From NCBI RefSeq assembly GCF_028389875.1, contig NC_084663.1:117823801-117887800 (forward strand): 64,000 nt of DNA, in the 5' to 3' direction. Below the pieces are notes generated by a model. The model had not been told where the DNA came from. It searched no databases and worked only from the letters and a program-made list of their open reading frames with translations. This stretch comes from Rhea pennata (taxonomy: Eukaryota; Chordata; Aves; Rheiformes; Rheidae). Both the position numbers and the translations under genes were made by a program. Position 1 is the stretch's first letter. The number at the start of each line of letters is the position of its first letter. Below, one piece after another: positions 1 through 13,559 of this stretch.

Positions 1-473
1 TCCCCAAACAAGTCGGTCTCAAGTTGCAATCACATACATCATATCTCTGTTATCTGCATCAAGGACAAGCCAACCTACCATGCTGTTCTGCAATCGGTTC
101 ACAATGCACAGCACTTCTGAAAGGAAGCCTTCTGAAAGAAGAAAGAAAGAAGAAAAAAAAATTGTGATAACATTGTTTGGACAGCTGTACTGTCCTTTCC
201 TGAGGAATGATGCAACTGATCTTCATCATTTCTTTTACTTTCTTCAGAGGTATCTTACTACCGGGCCAAATCAAATATGCTTTGATTGTATATATTTGTG
301 AAAGAAGGCACACAAAGATGGTGTAAAGCCTTGTCTGTCTCTATTCCTCCTTACCTTGGAGTTGAAGGAGTCACCGTCTTAGAACCCTTCTCACTTTCTA
401 CGTGTCAAAAGGCTATAAAAGATGAACTATACCTTTCCTAACTAGGCTTAAGGAGCTGCTTGTATCAGACATT

Positions 474-727
474 CATAGAGTCATAGAATCAATAAGGTTG
501 GAAGGGACCTCTGGAGATCATCTACTCCAACCTCCCTGCTCAGCAGGGTCACCTAGAGCATGTTAGACAGGGTTGCATCCAGGCAGGCCTTGAAGATCTC
601 CAGAGAAGGAGACTCCACAACCTCTCTGGGCAACCTGGTCCAGTGCTCTGTCACTCTCACAGTGAAGAAATTCCCTCTCACGTTGAGGTGAAACTTCCTG
701 TGCTTCAATTTCTGCCCATCGCTCATT
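474..727 (-). mobile_element. CR1 LINE 3' end, truncated
   Basis: On + this starts with CATAGAGTCATAGAATC, the complement of the CR1 3' terminal ATTCTATG repeats, then GGTTGGAAGGGACCT. The minus strand reads the end of the CR1 ORF2 protein ([15 protein letters not shown] ... DATLSNML). It is about 250 bp, 5' truncated and non-functional. Confidence 0.9.
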
Positions 728-882
728 CCTACATAGGTAAACAAAGTCTACCTAATGTGCTTAGCTTTTCCCCTAAACAACTGGTTAGCCCAGCAAAACT
801 GACCTAGACAAACATTTCTTACATATATGTATACATAGATACATACTCAAGTACCACCCACAAGTGAACTTCAGAGGTCACC

Positions 883-904
883 TTTTTTTTTTTTTTTTTT
901 TTTT
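883..904. repeat. Poly(T) tract
   Basis: Twenty-two consecutive T residues with no adjacent recognisable element. Confidence 0.95.
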
Positions 905-3900
905 AAGTTACTATGATATTTTCACATTTTCCCCAAATATTCTATCCCAGTGCAAGGACAATGCCAAATACTGAAGTGTGGTAAGGAGTGAGAAGGTGCT
1001 GGATAATAGCTGGCAAAATACTAACCTAATATTCTACCTCCACAAGGCTGCACAAGAAAGAATGAGGACTGAAAAGTGGAAAGCACTATCCATCAAAAAA
1101 CTGTTTTCTTATCTCAGAGACCTGTTGAGGACCAAAAGCATGGCTACTAACTGAGTGTACTCGAATACCTGTAAGGTACTAAATATAGCCAATGGCATAA
1201 CATTAGAGGTCCTTCTCACTATGGGATAGTCACTCTTAGCAAGCTGAGGGACAAATCCTATTCTCATTTCCAGGTTACAAGAAACTTCTCATAGACGTGA
1301 GTGAGGAGACAACTGGCATTCATCCCATAGCATAGAGTCCCAGGACTTATTTAGAAAGCAACACTTCACTACACATAGCGATCTTATCATCAGGAATCAT
1401 CCAGCCAGACTAAAAAAAATTATTTCAGTTCCAAATGTCTAATATTCTAGGTCATGAATTTTTACCTCCATTTGTTTAGACAACAAATGTTAGTGTGCAC
1501 TTGGGAAAAAAAAAAAACAAAACAACAACAAAAAAAACACACTGGGCTAAATACAGCATTGGATTTTGTAACCAGACTGTGGATATATTCATTCAGGCTA
1601 TAATGGATCACTTGTTCAGCAATGTTAAGTTATTTAGAATGCGGTATGACAAATATTTTCAGTGATGTTCAAACTGAGATATTCTTACAAATCTTCTCTT
1701 TCAAAATATAGCATAGAACAAGACATTTCTGGTGATGTAAAGAATGCCTGAAAAACTATTTTTAAAGTTGGAAATGCTGTCCCACTTAACGGTCTGTATT
1801 GTGCAAAGTTTGCTGGAGAGACAACAGCCCCACTGCTTGAGATACCGCTGTTACCACATCTTAGAGTTAACACCGCTGACCTTTTTTCCAACAGATCAAA
1901 GACTTTAAATTGATGGATTACTGGTCTCAGCCAATTTTAATGGGATCTTTGAGGATACAGTAAGAAGGAGAAAAATGCTAAGTGATGAGATAATCATTTG
2001 CCTTCTCCCTCCTCTTCTGTTAGAATTTTTTTCAGGCTGTAATATATCTGTTTTGAACCACATAAGCCTTTCGCAGGGAGATAAGCTCTTTTCTTAGATC
2101 CAGGGTATTTTCGTGACTGATTGCTGTAATTGCCCTAAGTCTGCATGCATTCTCATGCCAGTTTTCACAACAGTTCAAACTGTAGCTTAAAAAAAACAAC
2201 AACAACAAAAAAACCCACAAAACTCACCACCACACATGAATTAGCTGAAACTTTTTAATGCTAAATTATTCCAACCTATAGACAGCCTAGTGCATTTTTA
2301 AGCTCATTCTTTAACCTCAAATTTGCTTCCTGACATGAGTGGTGACACTTACCTCTTTAAAGAGAGGCTACCTGTATTCTCCACATCAGAAGTTCTAGCC
2401 CTCTACAAAAATGTCACCTGACAAATCTGAATGGAAATCTACTATTTAAATAAGTATATTTAAAAACATGCAAACAAGAAACAAAGTCCGCCAACATCAA
2501 ATTCCACTAATTTCAGTCTGCCATCTTACTGTTATGGTTGCCATTGAAAACCATTCATCTGCCTGCTACTGGGATAATGGCATGACCACCCCCCAGTTGG
2601 TAATTGTGTGTTGGTAAGTGTCAGATTCAAAGGTGAAAATAGGTGAATAAATCGCTTATGACACTGTTTACCTAGTGTGCATTTTAAACAACACACACTA
2701 CCATCTAGTGGTAGAAGGAAAAGCACAAAGCATCTCAAAGCATCTTGTGTTACATGTATCTGCACACAAAAATCCTCACTTCAAGTGAAAATTAACTATC
2801 CTGAACTCAAATTAAAAAAAATACTAAAAAGAAATTTTAAGTGCACAGAACTTGATTATAACTAAATGTAAAATGTTTGGAGAAAGACTTCATAAGCAAA
2901 AGTCTGCCTTATAGGCAGATTTCATATCCTAAATACTTATTTAAACCACTCTATTATGTAACATTCCTCAGAATAGATTTTCTACACACCTCTAACTGCT
3001 ACAGGTAGGCAAATATAGCTAGCCATTTAAACATGCAACATTCGTATCAGTGACAATTCAGAAGAATGAGTGCTTTTTTCCTTTGTAGAAACCTATTTGC
3101 AATCATTCTTCAACTGTAGACTTTAACAAATACTATGAATATTTAATACATACATTTAGTAACATTCTGTATTAATTTCAGCTACTACAATAAGTACTTA
3201 AATTACTTCCATATCCTGCAAGTACAAAAACACATATCCTCAGCCACTTGCTTACATTGATATTGAAACATTAGTGCTGCCAGTTATTTGCTTATATTTT
3301 TAATATAACTGGAAATCTGGATCTCCAAAACGATAACCAGGTAGCCTCTCCTGTATATAAAAATTGTCCAGTATATTCACAGACTTTCAAGCTCAGAGAA
3401 ACTCCATTTTAATCTAAAACATAGTCAAAAGAACTAGATTCATGTTTATTCTTTCCTCACCATGGAGCATGACACGCTAGGTGCATGGTATGTTATTTTG
3501 GATATTTTCTTTATTTTGCTGGTTAGGTCATGCTGGTCCAACATGTGTTCCTTCATTAGAAAGGTCTACAGAAATATGGAAGGGATTCTCAGACTAACTA
3601 GAAGGACATACTTTAAGTATGCCAGTTACTTTTCAGTCCCTCTGCTCCATATCCAGTTCTTTTGGCAGAAGGGAAACACTCATCACTGATTCCTTTCCAC
3701 AGCTAGAAGGACGTTTTCACTCACTGGTGGCTCCTTCACCAGTTGTCCAAAGAGCTGTAACTCCTGCATTTCCTACAGCTATCTTGGAGGTCATGTTCTC
3801 TAGCAGGTTTCTCTAGAAATCCTCCTCAGTGAAGTCTTCACTTTACCTCTTTCAAGTGCTTGTTATCTGCCAAGCAGCCCATCTACGTCAATTGCTTACA

Positions 3901-6142
3901 CAGATGTTTTCTCCTTAAAAAAAGCTTTCCATAGATAGAGATCAGACAGTCTTTAAAGCAAGCCAGTCATCTCAAAATGACTATATAAAATACATGTCAC
4001 CTTGCTACTTTTTTTGCTTTAAACTCAGTTCGAGCAAAGCCTGTACTCCAAAAAGAAAACAAGTATAAAGAAAAACCTTGACCTTAGTTAACAGTTTGTT
4101 CTGATACTAGATGCTATTTAAGTTATGTTTTATTTCTAGCTTAAGTTTGCCTGATTCACACTTAAAGCCATTTGTTCTCATTATGTTTTTCTCCACTTTG
4201 TGAAAAAATCTCTCAGAATTTAGTGTTTTATACTGGTATCTTTCCTCATTTTTTTCCCCAGCCAAGCCAATGAAGTCCTGCAAACCTCTCAAGATGTAGG
4301 ACATTTTCCATCTTAGAACTGCTGAAAGTGGTTTCATGCCTGAGCCACGCTCCCCTTCTTTCACTTAAATTACTCAACACCCCATGAGATTCCCTTCCCC
4401 AGCCTCCCTCCTTGCCCCTGAAGTCCAGAGGCTGTGAAGTGCTGCTTGCCAAGCTGCTTGCACCTCCATTGCACCAAGCCCTCCCTGCCTTTTCTTCCAG
4501 ATACCTCTAGCCTTCACAGCTTCCTGCTTCACTCAACCTCTTGCCAACCTCAGCAGCCCCAGTGACCAAGTGTACTGAGCATACATACTTCAGTTTGGTA
4601 CCTTTCCCCAAGCACTTAGCAAGGCAAACATACATCTCATAACACCATTACCATGATTTTGGTTTTTGTTGACTTGGAATACATTGTACAGATCATCTCT
4701 CTATGTATTTTTCAGTTTTTGTAGCCAACAGCATACAAGGAATTGCTTTGGTCTGTATCATATCAACCACCTACATTAGCTGTTTCCAGCTGAATGGACT
4801 GAAAATGTCTCACAATTCTGACTCCCACAGCAAAAAGTCTTGAACAGCACAACCTAGAGAGCTATTTCTGATGGAAAAACGAGCAGATTGGTTCACTGCA
4901 GTTACCAGCACCTTTTAAGCACCAAATGACATAAGAATACACCACCCTTTCCACTTTTAACGCCCTTTTTTGTTTGTTTTTCTGTCTTTCACTGGTATAG
5001 CCCTATCCTTCTTTGTTGCAGAACCACAAGAGTGAGAATAAGAAACCATTAAGGTACAGATAGCCTCCCTGTCCCATAACGTGTCTATTTGTAGAAGGAC
5101 TTGATATCTGAAGGAATGGTAGAATTAGCTGGAGAGTTCTTCAAAAGTTGGCTAGTATTTGAAAGAGTAGAAATTCTCCCAGGGCAAGAAGAAACATGCA
5201 AATAAAATGCCGTACTTGAAGTTCAGCTTTTTTTTACCCTAACATTAGTAGAAGGCTGAGAATGAGTTTGAGGTGCTAAAGCAGCTAAAGCTTGCAAAAG
5301 TGTCTTTAAAGTGGTAAGTAGGTAGTGTGCAAAGCTCATGCAACCTATTCAGGTTGGTTGCTTTGTTAAATGTCTATCAGCACAATCTCTTCCCCTTTCT
5401 GCATATCTCCCTCTTCTCCCATTGTTCATTGTGCCCTTTTACTGCGGGCTCGTCCCGAATTAGATGCTAAGTTGCTCCGGAATGTGTCTTCCTATGTTTG
5501 CACTGTGCCATACACAATTGGACTCCAAAGGTCACTGCCACCTTTGGATACCACCCCAGATTTAACAATGATACGTTCTTCGTTATAGCAAGAGAGCAGG
5601 TTACCGTGTACCTCTACTGCTTTTTAAACTATGCTCTGGTAAGTCAGCTCCTCAATTAGGTAGAAAGAGTTATGCACAGTAGAGGTAAGTGAGCCATTTA
5701 TTTCAGAAGCAATCAGTAATAAGATGTCTAGTTACTGATTTACCGTAGACAAGTGCCACAGAACAAACAGGTTTTGTGGGTAAGCATGTTTGAAAAGGAA
5801 CAATAAATGAAATACCGTAAAAACAAAAAATGTATGAAAACTGTTAATAGAAGGAATAAGGTTGTGTTCCTAATCCCGGGAAAAGAGAGGAAACCATACA
5901 CACGCGAAAGAGACAACCTTCACGCCAATAAAATGAACACTGGAGAAAAATGGACGTGGGTCCATACAGAACAAACAGTGTGTAACCCTATCCCAAGGGA
6001 TATTGTGCCCACTTTTTCCTACCTCTTGTCATCACTTCTAGAGCACTATGTACCAAAACAAGTTTCATTAAACACACAAAAGAATTACTCAGCTGCATAG
6101 CTTTCATGGGAATTTCACACTGGAATTAAGCAAAGGAAAATA

Positions 6143-6202
6143 TAGCTGAAGAGACCTCTGGAAATTCTCTCTTCCAGCCTCTCACTACAGAGTTAGAAAA
6201 TC
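6143..6202 (-). mobile_element. Degraded CR1 3' fragment
   Basis: GAAGAGACCTCTGGAAATTC ... CCAGCCTCTCA resembles the CR1 3' motif GGAAGGGACCTCTGGAGATC ... CCAACC with many substitutions. The terminal repeats are gone. Confidence 0.4.
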
Positions 6203-9200
6203 ATGGATTTTTTTTTATTACTATTGTTATATGAAAAATTATTTTCAAAGCAATTTATACAGAGTATAAAATAGCTTTCACTTCAGATTTCTTTCAAAAA
6301 ATGTATTCCTTTACAGAGAAGTACTTATAGAAGTAATTCGTTTTCTAATAAATTGAATGATCTAATAGTAAGCATACAAGTCAATCTGCAATTATCATAC
6401 ACTGACGATAAGGTACTAATGATCAATGTACCTCTCAATTGCATATGTAATTATTAGAATAATTTTAAGAGTATTTTGTAATATTAAGTTTTGTTCCTGA
6501 AACTATGATTATTTTAAAAGCTATAACAAATTTAAAAATACATTGAGATTTGCAAATAGGAATTCTATTAGAGGCTAAGTTCAAGTGAAAATTTTGCAGA
6601 GTATGATCCTATTTTATATAGGAAGAAATCTCTAAGAGCTGTAGAAAGTAAACTGAGATTTAAAACACAAGCAAGAGTATAAAGATCAAATGAATTGTGA
6701 TAGAGATTACATTTTAAGAAATTATTTCAAAATGTTATAGGCACAATAATTAACAAAGTAATATGGAATAAATGACAGTTTAATCTAATAGGAATAAAAC
6801 GTACAGAGGGATTAAAACATCCAGACACATTATTGAAAGTAAAAAGAAGTCTCTTGAACCTCAGGAACAATTCCGAGTTATTTCCATGTTCCGTGGTAAA
6901 ATCTGCTGATGGATCTAATGAGAATTTCATATGCAATTTTGTAGGTGAGGTCAAAGTGAGAAGAGTAGCACTTATAACACAGAAAACATTGGAATACTGT
7001 TATATAGTTTATTCATGCAGCTTTGAGCATAGATACGTCCTATGCATTCTGCAAAACAAGCAAGGGCATGTTTTCTTCTCCAAAGAGCTTACATCTAAAG
7101 GCCTAGTTTTCAGATACCTGGGACAGATGAAATTCAACTGAAGTTAGAGCATCTCAGCACTTCAGAGAACTCATGCCCCAAATTCAGTGCCAGAGTATAC
7201 ATAAGAAAATAGAGGGATGGAGGAATAATGAGGATGACAATAATGAAATCACAGTTACTTAATAAGGCCCAGATCCTTACAAAGACTCTTAGCTTTAAAC
7301 ATATCAGTAATCCTATTGAATCGTGCAAATCATGATGGTCCTTTAAATAGAGTTGTGCATATATCCTCCCTTAAGAAATGGTACATGAGGTAGAAGATGC
7401 AAGTGATGGAACAGCATTTGAAAATGAGAGGTAGAAGAATTCAGTGATGTAAGTCTGACTGGGGTTTTCCAGAGAGAATCAAAAGAATGGGCAAAGGTCC
7501 AGAGTATCCCAAAATGAAAGCAGTTCTGGAGTTCAAGTCAGGGTAGTGTTGAAGCTGGCCTTATTTACCTGGAAGATGAGATGAAGTGAGGTCCAGGGGA
7601 GTCATTAGATTTGCTAGGACCTAGATAGTTCTGGAGTACTTTCAAAATAAATTCAAATCAAATAGTTTATTGACTTAAATGTGATGCTGGACAATTAAAA
7701 AAATGCATAAAAGATCTGCTTGTTAGCCTGCTAGAAGCACTTGGGAGTACATGATTGTCTCATTAAAATGCTACTACTTAACAAAAAGAAGAAAGTCAAA
7801 GGCTCTTTCAGGGAATAAACTGATTTTAAGCACTTACCTTCTTTTTAAATGGAAAACAGTACAGAGTTCATTTATGGAAAGTCTTGTTATTGATACTCTT
7901 CTGTTTTTTTAAATCACACTTCAGAATCATGTACTCAGAATTTAAGTTGTTATATAAGTTACTTCAGAGCCTAGAGCTTCATGGGAAGTCAAGAATTCAG
8001 AAAACTTAACAGAAGGAAGAGAGGGACTGGTAGCATTGGGAAGAAGGCACATCTACTCTTCCTTGGTTCTCTCAGCCTTGGTTAGAGGTAGCTTGTCTAT
8101 GTTTTCTAGACCAGCAACATTTACCAGTAACAACTTTGTAAAGTTATCAGAGATACTGCATTCAAATGCAGAGAAAATCATAAATAATAAGCTAATTTCT
8201 AAGCTACAGTAGAACAGTATTCCACCTACACAATCTCTCTGTGTTACCTTAGATCTATAAAAATCATCTTGGTTTTGATGAGCCAAGGATGCTTCACTGA
8301 AGCTTTGCTGGCAAACAGAAGACTAAAGCAGAACAGAAAACATTAAAACTTGCTCTGAAATAAGTTACCCCACATTGCTGGCTTTGCCATTACGTTAATA
8401 GCACGCTGCCTCTGACCCCTGCTTATGAGATGTTTCCACTCCTGCATGTTTCCACCTCCTTCCCAAGCAGGCTGCCACTAAGCAGCTGGGAAGGAGCCGA
8501 TCACCTCTAATCAGCTTAGCATGGGCAAGCTCACAAAACTAAATGCAGATGGCATTTCCCACCAACCCCTCCCCAGTGTACACACCATGCTACCCTATTT
8601 TCAGTGAAGAGGCATCTCTTTCTGTTAATTTTGATTGGGTGGACTGAACACCTTATCAAACAAAGCAGAGGCTAGCAAGAGGGTGTCAGCCCTCTAATAC
8701 TATTTTTTCCACAGGCAGCTTTATCTTTTTCCTAGTTTCAAGACAGGAAAATACAGACCTGGCTTACATACAAGGTGAACAGAGCTTTTTATTTTTCCAT
8801 CACAAAGGGTTTGGTAACCATGCTGTTACATAGGATGATGTTTTATACTACAGTTTGTGGAAACTCAGGTAAAACTACCAACTGCAATAAGAGCTAATGC
8901 AGAGCATATGTGTGTGCAGGGAATCAAGCTCTAGCCCACATTTTGCTGACAGGCCGTTTTCTAACTTTAGGCTCTAAGGGAATCACCTGGAGCAGGATTC
9001 ATCTCACTCAAGTTCAGGTGTGTCCAGCAGTGACAACTTCCTGAGTCAGTCACCCTCAGTTGCTGGTATAATTTGTGTGCAGAAGTAGGTGCTGGAGGCT
9101 CTGCTTACTCATATTTCCCAAAAAGTTCAGCACAAATTTCTGGTTGCTCAGCTCATGGCAGAAAAAAGCATGAGTCTAGCTGTGAGCTGGCAGTTTTTGG

Positions 9201-12200
9201 CCTGGAGATAGGTAGCTTCACTGCTGAAAAAGCGGTAAACCCTGGGGAGAGCCAATGCATGCACTAGGTAAAACAGCACTAGTTCAGCCAGCAGCAGGAG
9301 ATGGGTAAAGCAGGCTTCTGGGTGAGGCAGAGGGTAAATGCATGTATTAGGGTAAACCATTAATAATTGGTAGTCATGTTATTGCATTGGACCATGAACT
9401 GACTGGCAGAGGCATGAAAACCTACCCTGTTCTGCTGCCTTTGCTGCAGGGCTCAGGAAGATGGTTCTCTCGGAGCCCTTGGTAACGTGAGAGGTGTTTT
9501 TCCTTATTTCAGGGTGAAAAAACTATAACCTTGATCTGCAACCCACTGTTCAGTCAGGGAAGGAAGAGGTGTTACAATAATCCAAGGAAGTACAACCTAA
9601 TTGATAACCCCCAGGGATACAACCTGTTTGCTAACAGGCTAGGAAGGGGTCTTCATGTTGTCTGCTAATGTCTAACAGCTGTGATACTTAATTACCTGCA
9701 CTCATCTTTTAAATGAAGAAGGTGTGCACTAATCTTTCCTGAAGCCAAATTGGGAAAATAATATTTATTAGCCAAGGGCCTGTTTTAGAAGCAGATGGGA
9801 TATAAAGAGCTTGAAGGAGTAAAGGAGCACGAATCAAGAAAGATTAATTGTTAAGTGATTAAGATACAGGGGAAGAGTGTTGAACGAACAGAGCACAGAA
9901 GAACAGATATCCAAAGCTCTAGGATTTCACTGGGACAGATCTACTGTTAATGGCCTATTTCCAAAACTTTCTTTGTCAAACTACATTGAAGGGTTGTAAG
10001 CTCTGTTAGGCTGATTGGCTGACTGGTCTCTGAGCTGTGCCTGCCTTGTCCTCTTCAACCTCTCCCCACTGGCTCTCTGAATTTCTGCTTTGACTTTCTT
10101 GCTCGCATGTGGATTTCATGGCATAAGCACAGGTGAGGTGGACAGCTAGAGCAGGCAGAAGTCACTGCACTGCTTAGGGTGAAGAAGGGAATGAGCTACA
10201 CGTGTCATAGCTACCCTCCATTTACAGTCTCTGAATTCATGGACTGTAGGAACAGTCAGCATGAGAACAAGCCAAGTGTTTCTGCAGAGAAAACTATTTG
10301 CATTTGGAAAGCAGATAATATGCTTTCCATACAGAAAGAATAGGAGGGAGGCAGATAATTGGAATGGCTTTAAAAACCCTTGGAGTTTTCTGTGCTGGAT
10401 TCATCACAAATTTGACTTCACAATTAATCTATCAATCTACATCTCCAAAATATTTTAGTTGCTCTTAAAAAGAATCATTAATCCAATGCCTACAAATATC
10501 ACTGCTAGGTCTTAACTCTGCCCAAATTAGAAAAATGTCTGTGCATATACTTAGGAAAAATATAGCAAAATCCATTACACTATTCAAATATTACTCCGTA
10601 GAAATTGCAACTGTATTGAACATTATACCTTAAACCTTTCCCCTGCTATACAAAGATGATAATAACGGCTTGATTTTGTCATCTGTTACTCCTTTCCTGT
10701 TCTGCCTTTGTCAGACTCTTATGAGTATTTAAATAGCTAATCTTTTGTTAAACTTAAATGTTGCCCAGTGTTAATAATCAGACAGTGTTTATCACTGAAA
10801 GACTTTTGCTGACCTTGAAATCCTCATCTGATTTGGTACTGAATTGAGAGCCACAGAGTAATGAATAGACAAATAAAGAAAAATAGGGAACAGGTTAAAA
10901 TTGCTCTCCAGTGAGTAAGCCCTGGTGAGACAAAGTCGGCTTTCATCTGGTCCCATGCTAGACTCATAACCTGAATGAAAACTGAAATTGCCAAAGAAAG
11001 GTATTTAGAGCAATAACACCCCCTGCCATCCAGGGGACAGTTTAAAAGAAAAAAAAAACACTTAGGAGCAGCCACCTCTGTTGAGCCCAAGGGAGCTGTG
11101 CCACAGGGGGCTGCAAGAGGGAACTCGAGTGGTGGTGCCCATCAGCTACCAAAGCTGAGTTCAAGGGGACTGGAAGCAGGAGAGAGTTCCTCAGGGGGCA
11201 CAACCAAACCCAGTGGTCATCTAAACAGAGCCGGCTGGCCTCAGTAGTTATGTCTATGCTAGGATTCTCCTGCAAATTTCCCACCACTGTTGTGCTGTGG
11301 ATGTTGTTTACCATGGATCATTCCCATGGTAAAATCCTCAGCAGAGCCTTCTTCAGAGGATACAAAGTGGCAATGCGAGTGACTTGTCTGCACAGCTGTC
11401 TTCAGGTGTGCTTCCTTTCGCATCTGAAAGCTTTGTAGAATTACAGAGGATGTGTATTGCACAAGGGGAATGTGGCCAGCGTTCAGCTAGCAAGGGTTAG
11501 CACAAGTGAGCCTGTACTGTCTATGTAGAAATAGAGATGACTGAGATGTGCATTGATTCCTCTGATAACAGTGCTCCTACAAGAGAAGAGAAACAACTGC
11601 CTTATGATGGATCATGCTGAACCTCAGTTCCCAAATGCCCACACCTTCAAGATACCTTCTGATCACGACTGACCATGACTTCAGTCTTCATCTCCCCGTT
11701 CTCTTTGTCTCCCTCACAAAGCACCTCTGGGCAAGTGTAACTTCTATGAAAAATAGTTGTGGCACTATTTTTTTTTAATTATTTTTGTCTGTTGATTTAC
11801 TTTTATCAGAGCAAATATTTTATCTGCCCTAAAATATCATATAGTATTTCCCAGCTCCTGTTGGCTGCATCTTCTCTCTTACTGCTCATTCCAAAATCTC
11901 ATGTTTACAATCTGCCCTCTCTCTCTCCACACACAAATATGAAAGTGTTTTTATAAATACTTATATAAAAAAACTTTAACTTTATATTTTTAAATATTAT
12001 ACCTCGTTCTTGTCAGCTAACTTTCCCATCTACTGGTTCCTCTACACCTAGAAAACTAGGAGGATGTTCCTTTCAAGCAGCAGAGTCTGTGAGATAAGTA
12101 ATCCTTTCACATAAATTACCACCACTAGACTTTTGGAGCAAATGGGAATAAGCAGGTTGCATTTCCTAGAAAATTACTTTTGCTTGCCTACAGCAAAACT

Positions 12201-13511
12201 GTACTGAAAATTATTCTCACACCTACAGATTGTCTTTTTTTTTTGTAGAGCTTCAGTGCCTCCATAAACAAGAGAAATTACCAAAACTGTGAAAAGGTGT
12301 TTCATATTTGGAAAAGAAAAATGTGTGTGGGATGAATCTGCAGCTGCCTCACCCAGAAGACACAGGTGCTTTCTGGATATATTTAAAAGCAAGCTCCAAA
12401 TTCTTGCAGGGGCATATTGCAAGGCAATACTTGGCACGTTAATATATGAAGAAAGGATACTTAAAAGAAGATCTAGTTAATTTTTGTCCAGTGTTACGAT
12501 GTTTCCTCTTACAGATGTATGCTCGTTGGTATAGATACAGGCCTTTGCACTACCTTACTACACACCTGCATCCTAACAGTATTATTTGCAGTCCAAAGAC
12601 TGCTTGGGAAGATGTTTCAGATACTAAGTAGTACTGAGATGAAATCTTGGTTCATGGGTACTTCTAAGAAACTGTGCAAGACTGTCAGGGCTCTGCCAGT
12701 TTCAGTGGAGCAGTGGTGCTCGAGGTATTTATTTGTGGTTCCTGTCATAAGCTGGATTTAGGGAGGCAGAGCCCTGCACCTTGTTCTGACTGCAGCTACG
12801 CTGTATGCCCTGCGCCGTGGCTAGCAAACTGTTAGCTCCTCAGTGGCCACAAGCTGCACCTGCCAGTAGGCCAGGTTGGCAAGGTGGCCCGGAGTACTCT
12901 GCTCCCTCTCACCTCTGCTTCTGACTGAGCGTGCATGGTGCCACTGCTCTTGGCTCTTGCATGGCACTCTTACAATAGTCAAAGCTAGATGGGCACTGGG
13001 ATGCAGTAAGAGGTGGCCAGTGGGCACTGCAGCTCACTGGCTTAGCTTTGACCCTGAATACTGAAACGGTGCGCAGGGATACTGAGCTGTGCCTCCTTCC
13101 TGATGTACTGTGATGAGCGTTGCGTGGACCCCATGGCTTCCTCTGATCAAAGTTGGTCAGAGCACAGACTCAGCAACTCGCTGCACTCCGTGAAAACCAT
13201 CATGAGGGCAAGATGGTTGATGGAGGGGGGAGCGCTGCTCGCCTGCTCCTAACCTGCTCCCCTGCTGCACAGCCTCATTGGGAAGAACTGGGAAACCAGG
13301 GACTGTTGTCCACAGGTTGGATTCCCTTCAGGGCTTGGGGGTCCAAGACTGGTGGGGAGGGCAGGCAGGGTGTCTGGAGGGCTGCAAGGGCAGAGTGGGA
13401 GAAGCACGGGTAGGAAGGGGCCAGGATGGTGTTGGGGTGTCAGGCTAGGCACGGGACTAGGTGCTTACCATGTGGGCCCAGCCAGCCTCTAAAACCAGGT
13501 GGGCAGGTGAG

Positions 13512-13545
13512 AGGAGGAGGAGGAGGAGGAGGAGGAGGAGGAGGA
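13512..13545. repeat. (GGA)n microsatellite
   Basis: About eleven GGA triplets lie roughly 300 bases upstream of the CLIC6 long-form ATG, at the edge of the CpG island. The purine strand is + and may form unusual DNA structures. Confidence 0.9.
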
Positions 13546-13559
13546 ATAGCGGTGCTTTG

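Larger units (their letters stand above)
1..13400. other. Upstream intergenic DNA
   Basis: AT-rich non-coding sequence. It holds one clear CR1 fragment, one degraded one, short A/T tracts, and a CTCF-like CCATCTAGTGGTAG at 2701-2714. Open frames are short and have no recognisable similarity. RCAN1, the usual neighbour on this side of CLIC6, was not found. Confidence 0.7.

Noticed and set aside
12174..12437. Minus-strand frame containing a signal-peptide-like MKHLFTVLVISLVYGGTEAL
   Set aside because: The hydrophobic run is short, there is no downstream domain, in-phase exon or donor, and the region contains a T-run that biases hydrophobic codons.
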